Below, piece after piece: positions 1 through 13,801 of a DNA stretch of 64,000 bases. The notes below the pieces were generated by a model. It ran no database searches. It was not told where the DNA came from and worked only from the letters and a program-made list of their open reading frames with translations. The DNA comes from Gymnogyps californianus (lineage: Eukaryota > Chordata > Aves > Accipitriformes > Cathartidae). Location of the stretch: contig NC_059486.1 in NCBI RefSeq assembly GCF_018139145.2, forward strand, positions 7,998,001 through 8,062,000, read 5' to 3'. The translations under genes and the position numbers were made by a program. Each line of letters opens with the position of its first letter. The first letter of the stretch is position 1.

Positions 1-3000
1 CATGGTGAATTGATTGTAATGTGGGATGTTTTTCTGCTCTCTAATCTTTCCTTTGTGCCGGTGCAATGCAACCAGGCATGCGAGTGGTTTGTAGCATGTA
101 ACTTCCTAGATTCCATAGGGCAGCCAAGTAAATAGTGTTTAAATCTACCAGTGATTTGTGCCCCTGCTTAAACTGAAATTCTCAGTGTCAAGCCTTTTAG
201 CTGGAGGGTGATCAGAAACACCTTTGTTTTAGTGTCAAGTTACAGTTTCAGTCTCATAGAACTAAGCATTTTCCGCCCTAAAATGCAGGTGCTATATATA
301 TTGACTTATATTTGAATTAATGACTTCTATTTGTCATATATTGGCTATGTAAGTCAACCAAAACAGCTAAAAGGACCTGTCAAAAGTCTTTAGGGAGCTT
401 GTTTAATGTCTCACATAAATATTGACTTAGAGAAAGGCTTGTCTTCTACATTAAAGGATTACTATAAAATAACTAATAAACAGATTTCTAGATTTGTGAT
501 CCAGTGGCCAGCTAAAAGAATGTAAGATTTTCATAGAGCTTGACTTGCTGCATCACAGGAGCTAGAGACCCCATGGATGGTTTACAGGAGAGAGTCTTTA
601 ATGTGTGAGTGCGTGCTTGGTGTAGTTGGATATTGAGAGGGTAAAACAGTGAAAGAATGCAAAAGAAATATCAGTAGCCCATGAAAATTTTAAAAAGGAC
701 TAAACTTTTGGGGGCCTGAATTTGACAATGTCGCTTTTAAAATATAAGCATTTTTTATCCTGTGCTTTACAAGAGGTAAAATATGCTAAGCAATACATAA
801 TCCTTGCCCTGAAGAATTGTCCAATGATCAATGGATGTAAAGCACCGAAGAGAGCCATGAGAATGTCATTGTTGATATAATATGTGGAATAGGTGCGTTT
901 TGAAGATGTTCAAAGCACTCTAGATATCATGAAAAATCCATCTGCATAAGAAGCAATGCAATGAAAGCAGTTTGCACTATAAGATATTGATGGTCAGAAT
1001 CTGCCTCTCCCTGAAAATGCTAGTTTAGAGACTCCAGGGTAGTGGTGACACTGACACAGAGGCTACCAATATTTCAAGGTTCAGGATACAAGATGAATGG
1101 AAGAAAGAAACCCCTTCTTTGTAGAGTAAAAGTAGCTTAATAAGCAGAACAGCTGCCAAAACAAGATTCGTGATCGTCTCCTGCATGCTTGACTGCAGGT
1201 AAAAGGCAGCTCTGAGATTGTTTCAGAGAACAGTAAGATCTTTGTATATTTTTAGCTGCCATAAATGGTCTTCAGGTGTGGTAGAACTGAAGGGGAAGGG
1301 CAGAGCTGAAATGAAGGGATGTTACAGATGATTTTCAGCAATATGTAGATCGTTAAGACTGTGGGAAAGACACTTAGAGAGGCTTTAGGGAATGAAGACT
1401 TTGTAGTGGCTTGAGTGCTTTAAAACCTAGGGGGGAAAGAAGCAGCTGTGTATATCTGTTGTAATTGTTCAGGTAGAAACTGGCTGTTTGTAATTAGTAG
1501 TATGCCTTAATTGTACTCTGCTTCCCAAAGACCTAAAAACCATGTACCTTGGAGCACGTGTCCTTCTGGGAGTTGGGAGCATCAGAGACAAGTTGGAAGA
1601 GAGTTTTGCCTGGGAGCCTGGGCAGAAGGAGAAGGAGGTCAGACTTCTGTTAGTCCCTCTCAATGTGATACAGATGCAATTGCTGTCTCTGCTGCACTTT
1701 TCAAATGGATCCCATCCCTGGGCTGTGTGGCCCAGGGTTGTGCACACAGTGCTTCTCCATTTGTGATTCCAGGAACAGCACTCTTTTTAAAGCTGAAGGC
1801 AGAGATGAGTGAATGCTGCTCCAGATGGGAACTGACAAGTTTGAAAACATGTCAGCATGTGTATATTTTTAATTTCAAAGGCATCACACTAGCGTTAGAG
1901 AGTTGCTTTAATGCTAGAAGCAGCTCTGTAGAACTAGACAATCCCTGAACATCTCTACCATAGCACAACCACATTGGCAAAAACACAAGCCCCTTTTGGC
2001 CACTTAATTTGTAATCAAGGTAAAATATTCTTATTCCCATCTTTTGGACTGATCAACTACTTAATGAGGATGTTCTTTGGACTAATTCTGACATTACATA
2101 TACCAATCACAGAACACTAAGGAGGAAAAATCTGTTATGGATAGCTATATAATACTGGCTTTTGAAGTTCAGTCCGTAGAGTTCGGTGAGGTTGAAACTG
2201 AAGATTATTCTAAACAGATTCTATTAATAGTGATGCTGCTAGGAGACTGAGCCTGAATTCTCTGTACAACAGCTGATGTGTGTTTTGAAATATGTTTGGT
2301 GTTGGTGCTTGAGATGTAGATTTGGAGGTGGGAAAGATTCTTAATGCAAAGTTTCATCACATGGTGATTATTTTATTTCCTAGTTGACTCTACAAAATGA
2401 CATTGTCCTCCAAGGCCATTGCTTGTCAGTAGGGATGCTCAAAGGGGATGGAGGGTGTGCCTCCACTTTTGATAATGGGAGTCAAAATATGGAACTATTT
2501 GCAGCTGCTTCTCACTTCCACTGTGCAAAACTGATATGATAAACAGCAGCTCTGGAGGTCACATCTGGTGTGCTTTGTTTGTTGGCAGGAAGGCAGTGAA
2601 AGGCAAGATTGAGTGCTCAGTGTCTGTGGGTATTTGAGACCTCTGAGAATTCCTTAAGAATGCCAAAATGTAGATTACAGTGAGGAATCTAAACAAATGA
2701 ACATATGGGTTCAAACTTCCCTCCATATCTATAGCTGACTTGCTGAGCTGTAAGCTAAAGTAGAATCTGAGTGCCTGATACCTTTCTACGTTACTTCTCT
2801 CCTGAGCATGCATCTTTGTGACATAAAAGGGTGGAAATATTCAGTATTGTTAAACAATATCCTAATTCATGGCAAAACCCAAGCTTTATTTTTTTTAATT
2901 GGCATTCCTAGACAAGTGATTGGCACTGCTTCATCATGGGCATCACTAAGAATGATTTTTGTTTCTTTGATATAGCTTGTCAATGTATCTGTGTTATTGG

Positions 3001-5054
3001 TTATGTGCCATAAATCTTAGAACGACGACCTGTGACAGTAACTGTGCAGTACATAATGTTTCTAGGCTTAATCTGTGACTCCATCAATTGCTTTCATCTC
3101 AGTGAAAAGGATAGAAATAGCATCTGCTGAAGTGATAAACCGAGGTCCTGCAGCAGCCATCAGTTTGTGAACTCCTTGCACGGTTTCCTTCATGAGGAGA
3201 GCCATTTCCGGAGAATGCTGTGCATTGTTTCAGGTGTGTGCAGAGCAGTGGAGGTGCTTGGTTAGTGGCCTCTAGCAATTGACACTGGAGAGCTTTGCCT
3301 TGTCTGCTATGATCTTTTTATTACCTTCCTGCCTGAGAATAATGAGCTTTTAGTTCTGACACTTAGTGAGATTAGACCTTACATAAATGGCCCTTACATA
3401 AAATGCAACAGAATGATAAAGTTGCCTAATTAGTAACATACAAAGCAGACTATATAATTGTGTAAGAAGTGAAAACTACAGATGTGAATACCTGGGCATG
3501 CTGTGTGATGTTATTTTAGAAAGCCTAGTTTTGGTTTATACTTTTTCATGTGCTTTATGTATAATATCAATAAGCCTAAGAAACCTGAAAAATGTTTCTT
3601 GAGCAAGTTCTAATCATCTGGCTCTGCAGAAGAGATTGAACCAAAGTTCACCTTAAAAGAAGAATGAAACTGGTATTATCCTTAGACTGGGTTTGAAACA
3701 GCTTACTAAGTTAGGGCAAGCTGTGTCCAGTTGCCCTTATCCTTATCCAGTTGCCCTATAATCACCTTATCCATTTGGTGATAAGGACTAGCCTGCCAGA
3801 GGTCTAACAGTGAAAAACACTAAATGTTATGGTTAGAGCTTGGATGCTGCTTGAATGATTCAGATGTTAGTATTTCCCAACTTCCCAGATATCTGCAAAC
3901 GTTAAACTCCTAGTTGTTGCTTTTTAAAAGACATTTATATTGGGCAACTTCTTATCTGTCTTTACTATTTTCGGTATTCAAACCAATGATGCCCAGATTG
4001 AATCTGAATACTATATAAGGCTATTTACTCTTTTTAGACTGCTTCCTAAGGAAATGCCAGGCTTCTGCGATTGCCCTGTCAGCTGAATAACTTCTGAATT
4101 CATTGGTCAGCTTTAACCACATTTGAAAAGAGAGCTAGAAGCCTGGAAAAGCATTGCTCTCTCTGAAATAGAAGGGTGACACAAATTAATGTTTCTGTTC
4201 AGGAGAAAGCAGCATGTGGGCAGCATTCAGCTTTTGCACATCATTTCACAGCAGCTGACCAGTGAATTGGCCAGCGTGGACTAGGAGTCAGTCCACATCC
4301 GTGGAGCTCCTGACTGCTTGTGGCATATACTGTCTTCTGCATGCTGGAATTACTGTAGAGATGTGTGGGGTTATTGGAAGGAACGGGTGAACTGGTGAGA
4401 GGATAAAGGATGCAGATAGGAAATTAAGCTTCTTCACTTCTGTGCCTGTGAAGTAATTTGTGGAGTTTGTTTTTGTTTTCCCTATTACCTGAGTAAATAA
4501 TTCAGTTTTGTTCTGTGCGATCTAATAGAGCATGATTATGAAATGAGGTTGCTAACAGAACCCACTTATTTTCCCTTCTCATGCATGTGGAAAGATTTTT
4601 CATTTTTTCATCTACACGTAATTTTTGAGTCAGAAGTTGTTTTACACTTCTTTCAACACCAGCTTTTAGGAAACTTGCTTCTGTCCACCCATGAATAGGC
4701 TAATTTCTACAAGCATGATTGATTATTGGTTCATTAGCAGTATCTTTTTCTAGTTCATACAGCCTTAGCACACTATAGGACATACAGTATCTTTTTTCTC
4801 TTTACTGCTTGGCCTTTACTTATATTTTCTTTTTATATATGAGCTATATACACATATATTTCTAAAACAATGTATGGAAAGAGCTGTAAGAAATACCTGA
4901 GAATGTCAAATGGGACTAAATGACAGAGAGAAGAGACCTCAAACCTGAAACAAATTTCCTCTGAAAAATAGCTATGATCCTTGGGTTGTTTTTCTTTGGG
5001 GCTCACCTGACTGCTTGAAGTCAAAGAAGACAAAGTGCTGTGTGATTTGATATT
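1..5054. other. Intron 1 (inferred), left part: no gene seen
   Basis: The sequence is AT-rich and unique-looking, with only short chance open frames on both strands. An imperfect tandem CCAGTTGCCCTTAT motif occurs near 3728-3765, and a short duplication of CCTTACATAAA near 3377-3406. There is no CpG-rich promoter and no sequence resembling the expected exon 1 of ZDHHC8. It is called intron because exon 2 enters in phase 2 at 51939 and exon 1 is not found in between. Confidence 0.6.
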
Positions 5055-5195
5055 ATTGCAGGGAGGAACTTCATGGATCATCAAATCCAGCCCTATGAAA
5101 AAAGCGCATTCAACCAAAAGCACAGTTGATAGATGTACCTGCCCTTCATCTTGTGTCTTGAACTGCTTCAAATTTCTGATAGTTTAGATGTCTTG
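5055..5195 (-). repeat. Old CR1-like LINE fragment (antisense), tentative
   Basis: The stretch GGAGGAACTTCATGGATCAT, followed by AAATCCAGCCC and then a spaced CCTGCCCTTCATCTTGTGTC, resembles the 3' region of amniote CR1 elements read in reverse (GGGACC...GATCATCTAGTCCAGCCCCC...). It is highly diverged with small gaps. The match is from memory of CR1 consensus patterns; an alignment could overturn it. Confidence 0.4.
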
Positions 5196-7299
5196 CTTTG
5201 AATGTGAATGGAAGACTTGATTGTTGGTGCTAAATTATGATCTTGCTAGCTCTATCTGCCCTGAGTTTTACAGTCAGTGGTGCAGGAACGCTAGAATAGA
5301 TAAGATGTGATGAATCAGTAGTTCTTACAGGTTTTTTTCCTAAGCATCTGGTGTTGGCCACTGTCAGAGACAGGAGGCTGAGCCTGCTGAACATGTGCTC
5401 TGATATGATATAAACGTTATTTTCTTAAGAAGTTTGAAAATCCTCTCCCTTTGAAGCAGAGGAGAGGAAGAAGGGGAGTCCTGCATGACTGGACTGCTGT
5501 AATGCATCCTACATGGGCCAAGGAGGAGAACCGCAATTTCTAAGCAAAGCATTCATGTTGCCTCCCTTTACCAAATGACTGATGGTTGCACATCATTCTT
5601 GTCTGCCACACACCACTTACCCTTGTACTTGTTCAGGCAAGCAGCTTTGGCAAGTGTTTTCTTCCTCTATCATGCTCACGTATCAAAGAATATCTGTGGA
5701 AATGAGAGGCTAATCAATCACACTCATATTTTAAATGAGAACTGGAAACTGTGCAGAGAAATGGACTGAAGGTTCATAACACACCACCTTTGAAACACAA
5801 TGTTTGTTCTTATCTTTAACTTTGCAAAACAATCTGTGTCTTAGCCAGAGATTCTGGTTTTTATTCTAAAGGAATGACTGGATGTGAAAAAGGCTGGATC
5901 AGGACTTATGTATACAAAGTTCAGGCCTGTAAACAATTAAATCTACCATCTATCTAATATCTAGGTTTCTAAGGGGGTCTCTAGATTTCACTTGTGCAAA
6001 TGTGACCTTTTTGAATATCTGAAATTGCAAACAAAGAAGTTAAGCTTGGTGCTATGAATAATAATGTTTTCACCAGTAAATTGTTTCTGAGTTTGCGGGT
6101 TTTCCTCCCTCTTTGATTACTTTGAATTTCTAAAGTTTCCTGACTTTAATATCTATGAATTTAAAAAACTTGATCCTACAGACGCTTGCACAGGCATACA
6201 TACAGGGTCACTTCAGCTTTTGACATTAAAGCTTTGCAAGCAGTAAAAAAATTGAAATAGTGCATCTGTTTTTAACTGGATGATGAGTCCACTTCTGATT
6301 TAATAAGGAAATGGAGGGAAGCAGTGTTTTGCATCTGAATATCCAGGGCAGATATGAGTGGAATAATCTCTCAATTCAACTTTTAATTTTCTTTCCTTTG
6401 TAAATGATCCAATTTAGTAGGCTTCAGCCTTAAACTTTTCCATTACTCCTTAAGGGATCATATTGGATGGGCCTTGCACAAGGAACATACGATGATCTCT
6501 GATATTGACAGGTCTTGAAAGGTCCTGAATAGAATAAATGTCTTTTTGCCCTTCTTAGAGATGGCCTTTTTGCCCTTTTTAGAGTTTAGATCTAATCCAA
6601 GAAAAGGCTAGGAGTTAGCTCATCCACAAAGAAAACCTGACTACTTGCATTGACTCCCGAATTATTAATTGAAACTTCATAATGGAAATTTGAGGCCAAG
6701 TAGTCTAAACATAAAAGTTGCCTTGCTGTGTTTTTTGAATGAGTGCAGATAGTTCTGCTGTTTTTCTTCTGTGTGGCTTTTGTTTCCCTTCCTGTTTCAT
6801 TCTTACTTGTTTAGTACCTAATTGTAGGCATACAATGAATAGAGCAAAATCATAATTAAGAGGCTATGGTACAGGAAGCTTTCCAAATGCATGTAAAATT
6901 TGGAAAACATGTAGCTATTTAACGTCATGTTTGAATGTTCAGTGTGATAAGGGTTTAAGGGAATGACTGCAAGATTATGTAAATACGTACATAATACCAA
7001 ACTAGCTTTTATCCCTTTTTTTTCCTGTAATGTTCAAGGGAGATTGTAATATTGATTCAGTGATTCCCAAGTGCTAATTTTGGCTAGAAAATGTCAATAT
7101 TAATTTAATTACTTTGTTTCTCCTGTCCATCTCATCACCTTAGCCTTGATTGACTTTCTTTTTTCTCTCCACTCTCAACTTTAATATTAAAGTAACTCAA
7201 CTTAATGTTTACATCATCTCCATACCCTTAGTAGAATGATAGAGGCCTGCATGCCCATAAGTATACCTGAAAGTATTTGTAGGATCAAGTTCAGATGCA
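5196..7299. other. Intron 1 (inferred): no gene; short tandem duplication
   Basis: AT-rich sequence without a supportable gene. Between 6542 and 6584 a 19-nt segment (CTTTTTGCCCTTCTTAGAG) occurs twice with one mismatch at a 24-nt offset, a small local duplication. Nothing else stands out. Confidence 0.6.
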
Positions 7300-8640
7300 A
7301 AAAAGTTACAGCTAGAAGGAACCAGTAATCATCTTGTTTCATCAGCTGTAACCCATGGGCATTACCCTTATCCTTGCAAGGAACTCAGTATCTTGTTGAT
7401 TAAAGTACATTTTCCTGAAAAGCTTATAGTTCTGATCTAATGACACCAAGTGAAGGATTTGCTGTCTCACTACTTCAGTTTTGTTCCAGTAACTAGTTGG
7501 CCTCACCACTAAACTTGTACCATATTTCTAATTTGTCTTGCTTGAACTGTGCAACGGCTTCTGGGATTGAGTCCCATTGTGCCTTCCCTACTAGGTAAAG
7601 AGTCCTTTAGGATCTCCGTAGGGATTACTTTTTGGTGTTTATAATTGTCTCTTCTCAACAGATAGAGTGTTTAAGATCTCTTACAGAAACTTTTTTCTTT
7701 TTAACCCTCAAATTCTTTTCATGGTGGCTTCTTTTCCGCCACCTTCAATTTTCCAATACAAATTTAAAAATTTGGATATCCAGATTTGAATTTAATACAG
7801 CAGTGGTGCCACAGAATCACTTGCTGACTTCCTGCTCCCTTGTTTCAGATAGCTGAAGGCTGTGTTAGTCATTTATTCATTTTGTGGTGGCAGTGACAAA
7901 GCAAGCTACTCTTGAGTCACTTACCTGCCAGGATGCTGAAGTTCTTCAAGACTCATCCTCTCTTCTGTAGCTATTGCCTGTGCTCTGTGTTATCAGAGGT
8001 GTAGCTCTGCCTCTGGCTTTGCCTACTTTAACTGATGTCAGCTGAATGTATGCACACTTTTGGTCATCTTTGTCTCTTTATTTTTTATATCATTCTGCCA
8101 ATCTATGTGTTAGCAGAACATGTTTTTCAAGGAATTTGTTATATCTAGATTTCAGCATTTTTATGGATCTGGATGAGCATCTGGCTAGCTCTGATTAATG
8201 CAAAACCAAACTAAAGCAATTCCATTCCCCAGTGACTTTATGCTGTCAGCTACTTTGAGATCTGTCAGTTGGCCAACCTTAATTCATTTAACATGTGCTT
8301 TATTGACACATGAGCCAAATTTGTAGTCAGAATATCATGTGGTGTAAGTCATATGCCTTGAAAATCTTAAGTACTCAACTAACTCTACCACCCAAATCAG
8401 TGATTTCAAATTCTGAATAAGATTTGTTTGAATATCAGTATCATAAACCCCTTGAGACTGCCATTAGTTGCATTCCTGTCCTTTAATAGAAACCTATGCA
8501 AATTTTTCAGTTTCAGTCCGGCATTGATCTTGGACAAACAAGGCTACAGTTGCCAAGGCTGTTCTACTTTAAGTGTTAGCATGAGGTTAGCAGTCATTTC
8601 TTCTGGGTACCATGGAGAATTGCATCCAGTTTATCCTGCA
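7300..8640 (-). repeat. Decayed CR1 LINE fragment, antisense, about 1.3 kb
   Basis: Many consecutive blocks follow the reverse complement of old amniote CR1 elements: GAAGGAACC...ATCATCTTG near 7317, TTGTTCCAGTAACTAGTT (7481), TATTTCTAATTTGTCTTGCT (7524), AAGAGTCCTTTAGGATCTCC (7598), TTATAATTGTCTCTTCTCAA (7640), AATTCTTTTCATGGTGGCTT (7710), CAGCAGTGGTGCCACAGAAT (7799), GAGATCTGTCAGTTGGCCAA (8257), and ATCATGTGGTGTAAGTCATATGCCTTG (8333-8359, given as positions). Order and spacing are kept into the reverse-transcriptase coding part. All frames are broken, so it is inactive. The right end is uncertain, perhaps 8500-8700. Identification is by recalled pattern. Confidence 0.7.
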
Positions 8641-11600
8641 CTGTGAGATTTACATTTAAAAATGAACTCATTAGAGGCTGAGTATCTGTTGATGCTATTA
8701 AAAACTGTAAACAGACTGGAAAATATGGAGACGATACAATATGTGTTGTGTGAGGGAAGTGTTTCAAATAGATCACAGACTTCTGGCTTCCATCTAGACA
8801 TCGGTGACTCTTGTAATGCATTTCTGTCTTCCAAGTGCCGGTCAGAGGTCAGCATCTCTGGTAAAGACAGTGTTTGTACTTGATGTCATTGTTTATACTT
8901 TGATTCACAAGTCTAGTTTCTTCTTGTGTTTTCTTCAGTGGAAAGAGATGTTAATAAATGTTTCCAGATAGGAATGCTCATCACAGCTTAGCTAAAGTTA
9001 ACACGCATTTCTTAAATCTTTGAACTGCTTGACAAGTGGAGAAACTGGCCTGGCCTCCTAGGCAAAAATTACACTGGGGCTACTGCAGATTTCAGCTTGA
9101 TCTCTTGCTTTAGATTCTCAAGTTTAGCAGCTGTTGCAGCAGCTTCCCAGGACCCAGTATCTTGGGAAGGGGACCTCACTGTTAACTTCACACACTTTGA
9201 GGGTTTGGGAGGAGAAGCAGAATTGATTAGACGAGATGGCTTTTTCTGCTTGGAAGATAATACTGAACAGGCTCCAGAATATTCAAGGGCTTGCCTCTTT
9301 GCAAATTTATATCACTAAATTGTAATTTCAAAAGAAAAATCTGTTAAATGGAGGGAAGATCTGCATGGAGTTTAAAGTCAGGTCTATTTTAGTTTTGCGT
9401 AAATCCATTCTTACTAATCTTAATCTGTCTTTACTAATCTTGCTAGCCTTCAGCAGAATTGGGAAAGGCTGTTCTGAAATCAAAATAGTGCAAACTCATG
9501 TCAAAAATCACTTCCTGAAGCCAGCTGGTATGCAGTCAACACCCTTTACATGCTTCTGATGGAGCTTCTGATAACTTGAATTATCCATTACTGATGTCTT
9601 TATCAAAGTAGCCATGCTATAAGAGTGAGGAAGAGCCATCTGCTCACAGCAGGATTAATCCAATTGATGGCACATGAGTGTGCTGCTTCTTCATGTATCT
9701 GCCTCTGTGAATGATGGGAGAGGCATTTCACTGTCATATCACTGTAGAGATAGGTGTGTGGCCCACCGCCCTTGAAAAAATTCTCCCAGGTTGCCCAAGC
9801 TTTTATTTTCTACACCAGCAACAAAAGGAACACTTGTTCAGGGTGTTTTCACCTACAGCTTGTACTGCTAGAAAAGGAGGATGGAACTAAAATCCATAGT
9901 ATGATCAATATTATCTCAAAATTCAACCATGGATTAAATCTCCTTTTGCTTAAGGAGTGTAATAAATATTTATTTTGGGGAAATGGGAATGTCAGCAGAA
10001 CAGATAAATACAAAAATGTTCAAGATTTCTTTTTCTTCCTTTTAGTTCCTTTGAGGTTTTCTTTATTGTTTCATTATTAACAATGAAATAGTAAACTTGC
10101 TCAAGGGCAGAATTGTGCTCTGAGAATCGTAAGTGTGGTTATAAAAACAATTTTTTTCTTCCATGGTATGCCAGATAGCCTAAATTTTAACCCTGTAAAG
10201 CAGGATCCATGAATTGGGCCATATGAATTTTTGCTGATAAGGTTTTGAATTAATCCCATTTTGTACAGACCTGTGCTTGCAGAAGCTTAAGGAAATTCAT
10301 CACAGTTTCAGATTGTTTTCCAAGTAATATCCTCATGGACTATGAAGCCTATCCTTTTATGATAAATACATAAAGGTTTTGCTTAACTTCATTTTTAAGC
10401 CACTCCATCTCTAATCTCTGTTGCTCAGTTTTTAAGTAGGCTTTGGCAGTCTGGCTGAACTACAGTAGTGCTGACATTGAAATCACACGGCACGAGGTGG
10501 GGGGAGGGATGTTAGAGGAGGTTCACTGTAGACACAGCTTGGATTTTTCCTCCCCTTTGATACAGCTGAAACTCTTACTTCCTGCACAGACAAGCAGTCA
10601 GTATGATTTTTGAATATTTGGGTGGAGGATAATACACAGCAAAGTAATTCAACTGTAATCCCTAAGGATGGGATAACAAATAACATCCCTGCTGTACAGG
10701 CAGCTGGAATTATTTAGAAGGTGTAAAGGGGCTTAATGTTCCGAGGAGCTGCCTTTATAGCGTGCTTTTCAGTAGGCACATCTGTAACTTTGCAAATGAA
10801 ATCACTTGCAGGCATAGACGTGGCTGCTGGTTTGTTTGCTCTGTTGAGGAGGTGACTAAGCATCTGCAACCCGCTGGCAGGTGTTCTGAGAGCTGCAGGT
10901 GTGGTTTCCAAGGCTGTCTTTGGAAAACAGTCATTTGCTCTCAGTGATCAATGCATTGTCATTACTTGTCTTTCCAGAACAATCATTACTGAGAAGATTA
11001 CAGCATTCAGTAAATATTTTTCTTTATATCAGTGTTGTTATTTTTTTAATCTGACTGGGTAAGGGGGAACAACAGTAGCTCTAGGAGGAGCTTTAGTAGA
11101 GAACTTTCTCTTGTGTATTCGGCACACAGCCATTCTGCTCTGTGCGCGTGTAGCAGGGCTTACAGTTCAGGGCTGAAACCGGGGCAGCAGGGGGGGACAG
11201 TTGGGCCAGCATTTACACTGCCACTTCCAAAATCTGGGCCAAAGCATGAATGGTTTTGAAAATCAACATTTCCATTTCAGATGTGGTTCCCTCTTACTTA
11301 TTATAGCAGCAGATATTACAGTTTGAATTTCTCCAGATTCAACAACTATCTTGAGATAACTGCAAAGGGGAAGGATTGTGTGAAGAGATACTGATAGACT
11401 ATTCTTGTTTGTGAGTACACCTGAATAGAGAGCTATCCAAACATTTTTTGTGTTACATATCTGTCTCTGAGGCTGTTGTATCCAGATGACAAGGTTTTAC
11501 TTAAAAAAAAACCACATCAAACTTAAAACTCACCTATGTAGCTGCATCCAAGCTAATGTTTGTTAAAAGCGACTATTTGTTGAAAAGGAGTGTGTTGGCT

Positions 11601-13125
11601 TGTTCCTTGTTTCCTAGTTTGACTTTTACAACCTGTGATGTGGTGTTAACCCATGGCAGAAGGGGAGCTGTGGGAGCGTGGGAAGCGTGCACACAGGCAG
11701 CGTGTTGGCAAGTAGCGGCTGCAGGCGCAAGCTCAGTTACCAATCCATTCAGAATCAGATGGCCCAAACCCACCCCAGGTTTAGTCATATTTCTTCAGGT
11801 TTCTGTTTAATTCCTTACTTCTTGCTGTCTTCTAAGTTAATGTGATCACAGAATGGAGGCTTATATGCCAAATAGCAATGAAATGAAGTCATATGCAAGT
11901 GGGTGCTGTTAATTTCAGTTATAGTCATTGAAAGGCTTTGGAGAAATTAAAAGGTTTGGGGTTTGTTTTGGGGTTTTTTTTCCCTAAGAAGGTATAAATG
12001 AAAAGTGCACCTTTTAAACAGATGAATATGTGAATGGTGAGGAGGTAATCTGATCTATAAATGGAACTTTGTCTACTTATGGCTTCAAGCCAAAAAGCAT
12101 TAGGTTTAAAAATAATTTTCAATTAAAAACCCCTGCTTTAACTTGAAAATAGTTTTACTTCTGAACACAATATTTCATACTGAATGACCAGAGAGAAATC
12201 TGTAGCCTCATGAGGCTCTTCAGGAGAATTTCTTTCAACTGAGCGGCTCTGTCAGGCATGCAGATCTGAAAATCGCAGCATGCTCAGCCTCTACCCTTGT
12301 TGCCAAAGTTCTGCAGGCCAAATTATTCCCAGTGTGACCCCTAAAAAAATTAATCTATGTTGTTTTGTACTTCCTCTTACAGTGCTTTTCTTGCAACTAT
12401 TACTTCAGCTGTACTGGGTCCATCTAGCCCTATATCCTGTCTTTGACTGTAGCCAGTAGCAGTTGCCTGAAGAGGAGTGCTGGAACAAGCCAGATGAGAT
12501 GCTTGGCCAAAATATTCTCCCTGCTTCCTACAACTGCAGTCCAGAGTGCTCTTAAATCAGTAGTGGTCTTTTTTTGCACAGTGTCAAGCAAGGATCATGG
12601 AGCATGTTGCAGAGAGTGCGTCAGCAGTATGGCTGGTGCTGGGGCTGGGTCTGCCGGCGTTTGTGCGGAGGAGCCAGGAGATCCAGCCCCAGATGTCTCC
12701 ATGGAGAAGCTGTGCTGGTTACCAGGTTGGGAGGGATAGTCTGCTCAGACGAGCGTGTGGCTCCTTCGTCATCAGCAGGTCCTGGGCAGCGGTCCCACAC
12801 CAGAGCTGGCTACTTGGAGCAGGTCTGGGAAGAGAATTTGCTTTTCTGAACTCAAGCAATATGTTTTGGGCATAATTGAAGGAGAATTGACTCTAATGTA
12901 AATAATTATTGTAATAAGGCAAAATAAGTTAACAACATCTTCTGTAGTCAAAAACTATTCAGCTAAAGTAGAGAGCTGAAATATGCAGAGGAGAAGCCTC
13001 CTCCAGAAAAGCAAAGGGGCACCAGATGTTATTAGGAGCTGTTTTGCTATCACAGGAGTGCTGATCCCCACTCTCCATTGCGTTTTTAGGCTGTTGCTTT
13101 TCTTCCTGAAGATCATTGTTCCTGA

Positions 13126-13140
13126 GGGGGCGGGGGGGGG
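13126..13140 (+). repeat. G-tract (G5-C-G9)
   Basis: Fifteen bases of G interrupted once by C. With short flanks it could form a G-quadruplex on the + strand. A similar tract (G3-TT-G6-C-G7) lies 660 bp downstream at 13783-13801. Confidence 0.8.
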
Positions 13141-13782
13141 TTGTCATATGAACTGTGCTTTCCGCTAACAGCCCCACCGCTGGAAACTTAGAGAGCTTTT
13201 CAGTTTGCCAGACTTCTGGTCAAAGCCTCTGATCTGTGTTACACAATCGAGCCTCAGTTCACGCTTGTCATGGAGGCCGGTAGCTGGTAACGTGTGGGCA
13301 GGCTTCAGTCTGCCTCTGAAAAGGTTTTGTTCAGTGTGTGCCTCTGCCTCTGCTCGTTGGGCCCTTGCATTTTTCAAAATGTTAAGTATTCAGCTCTGCT
13401 CCACTACATTATCTCACAAATCTTCTATTGTTTGGCCCTTTTCTGAAGAGCACATTATGTGTGGTGGTGTGAACAGTGGCCAAGCCGTGTCTGCAGTGCA
13501 CACAAAGGTGCTCTGGTCTTGAGCTGGTGCCACCCACTGTTGGGTGGTGTAGGACTACCTGAGTCAGGGGTGCTTTGGACTTGTTCTTCTTGGCTTAAAC
13601 TTGTGAATGAAAGCATAAAAGTACTGCGGCTTCTGTTCAATGGGGACAGGCAATGATAGGTACATAATGCTCCTATTCTTGGAGTTGTCAGACAGAAGGG
13701 AGCTAATATGATAACCCGTAATACTTTGTTTTCTGTGATTTTGAGAGAGCGCTGTGCTTCAGCATGTAATTTCCAATGGAGA

Positions 13783-13801
13783 GGGTTGGGGGGCGGGGGG
13801 G
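13783..13801 (+). repeat. G-rich quadruplex-prone tract
   Basis: GGGTT followed by six G, C and seven G gives enough runs of three G with 1-2 nt loops for a canonical intramolecular G-quadruplex. The mark is purely sequence-based; function is unknown. Confidence 0.75.

Noticed and set aside
12443..12875. Three overlapping forward open frames, possible nested gene
   Set aside because: All three registers are open at once because of GC content. None shows a protein-like pattern or recognisable splice sites.
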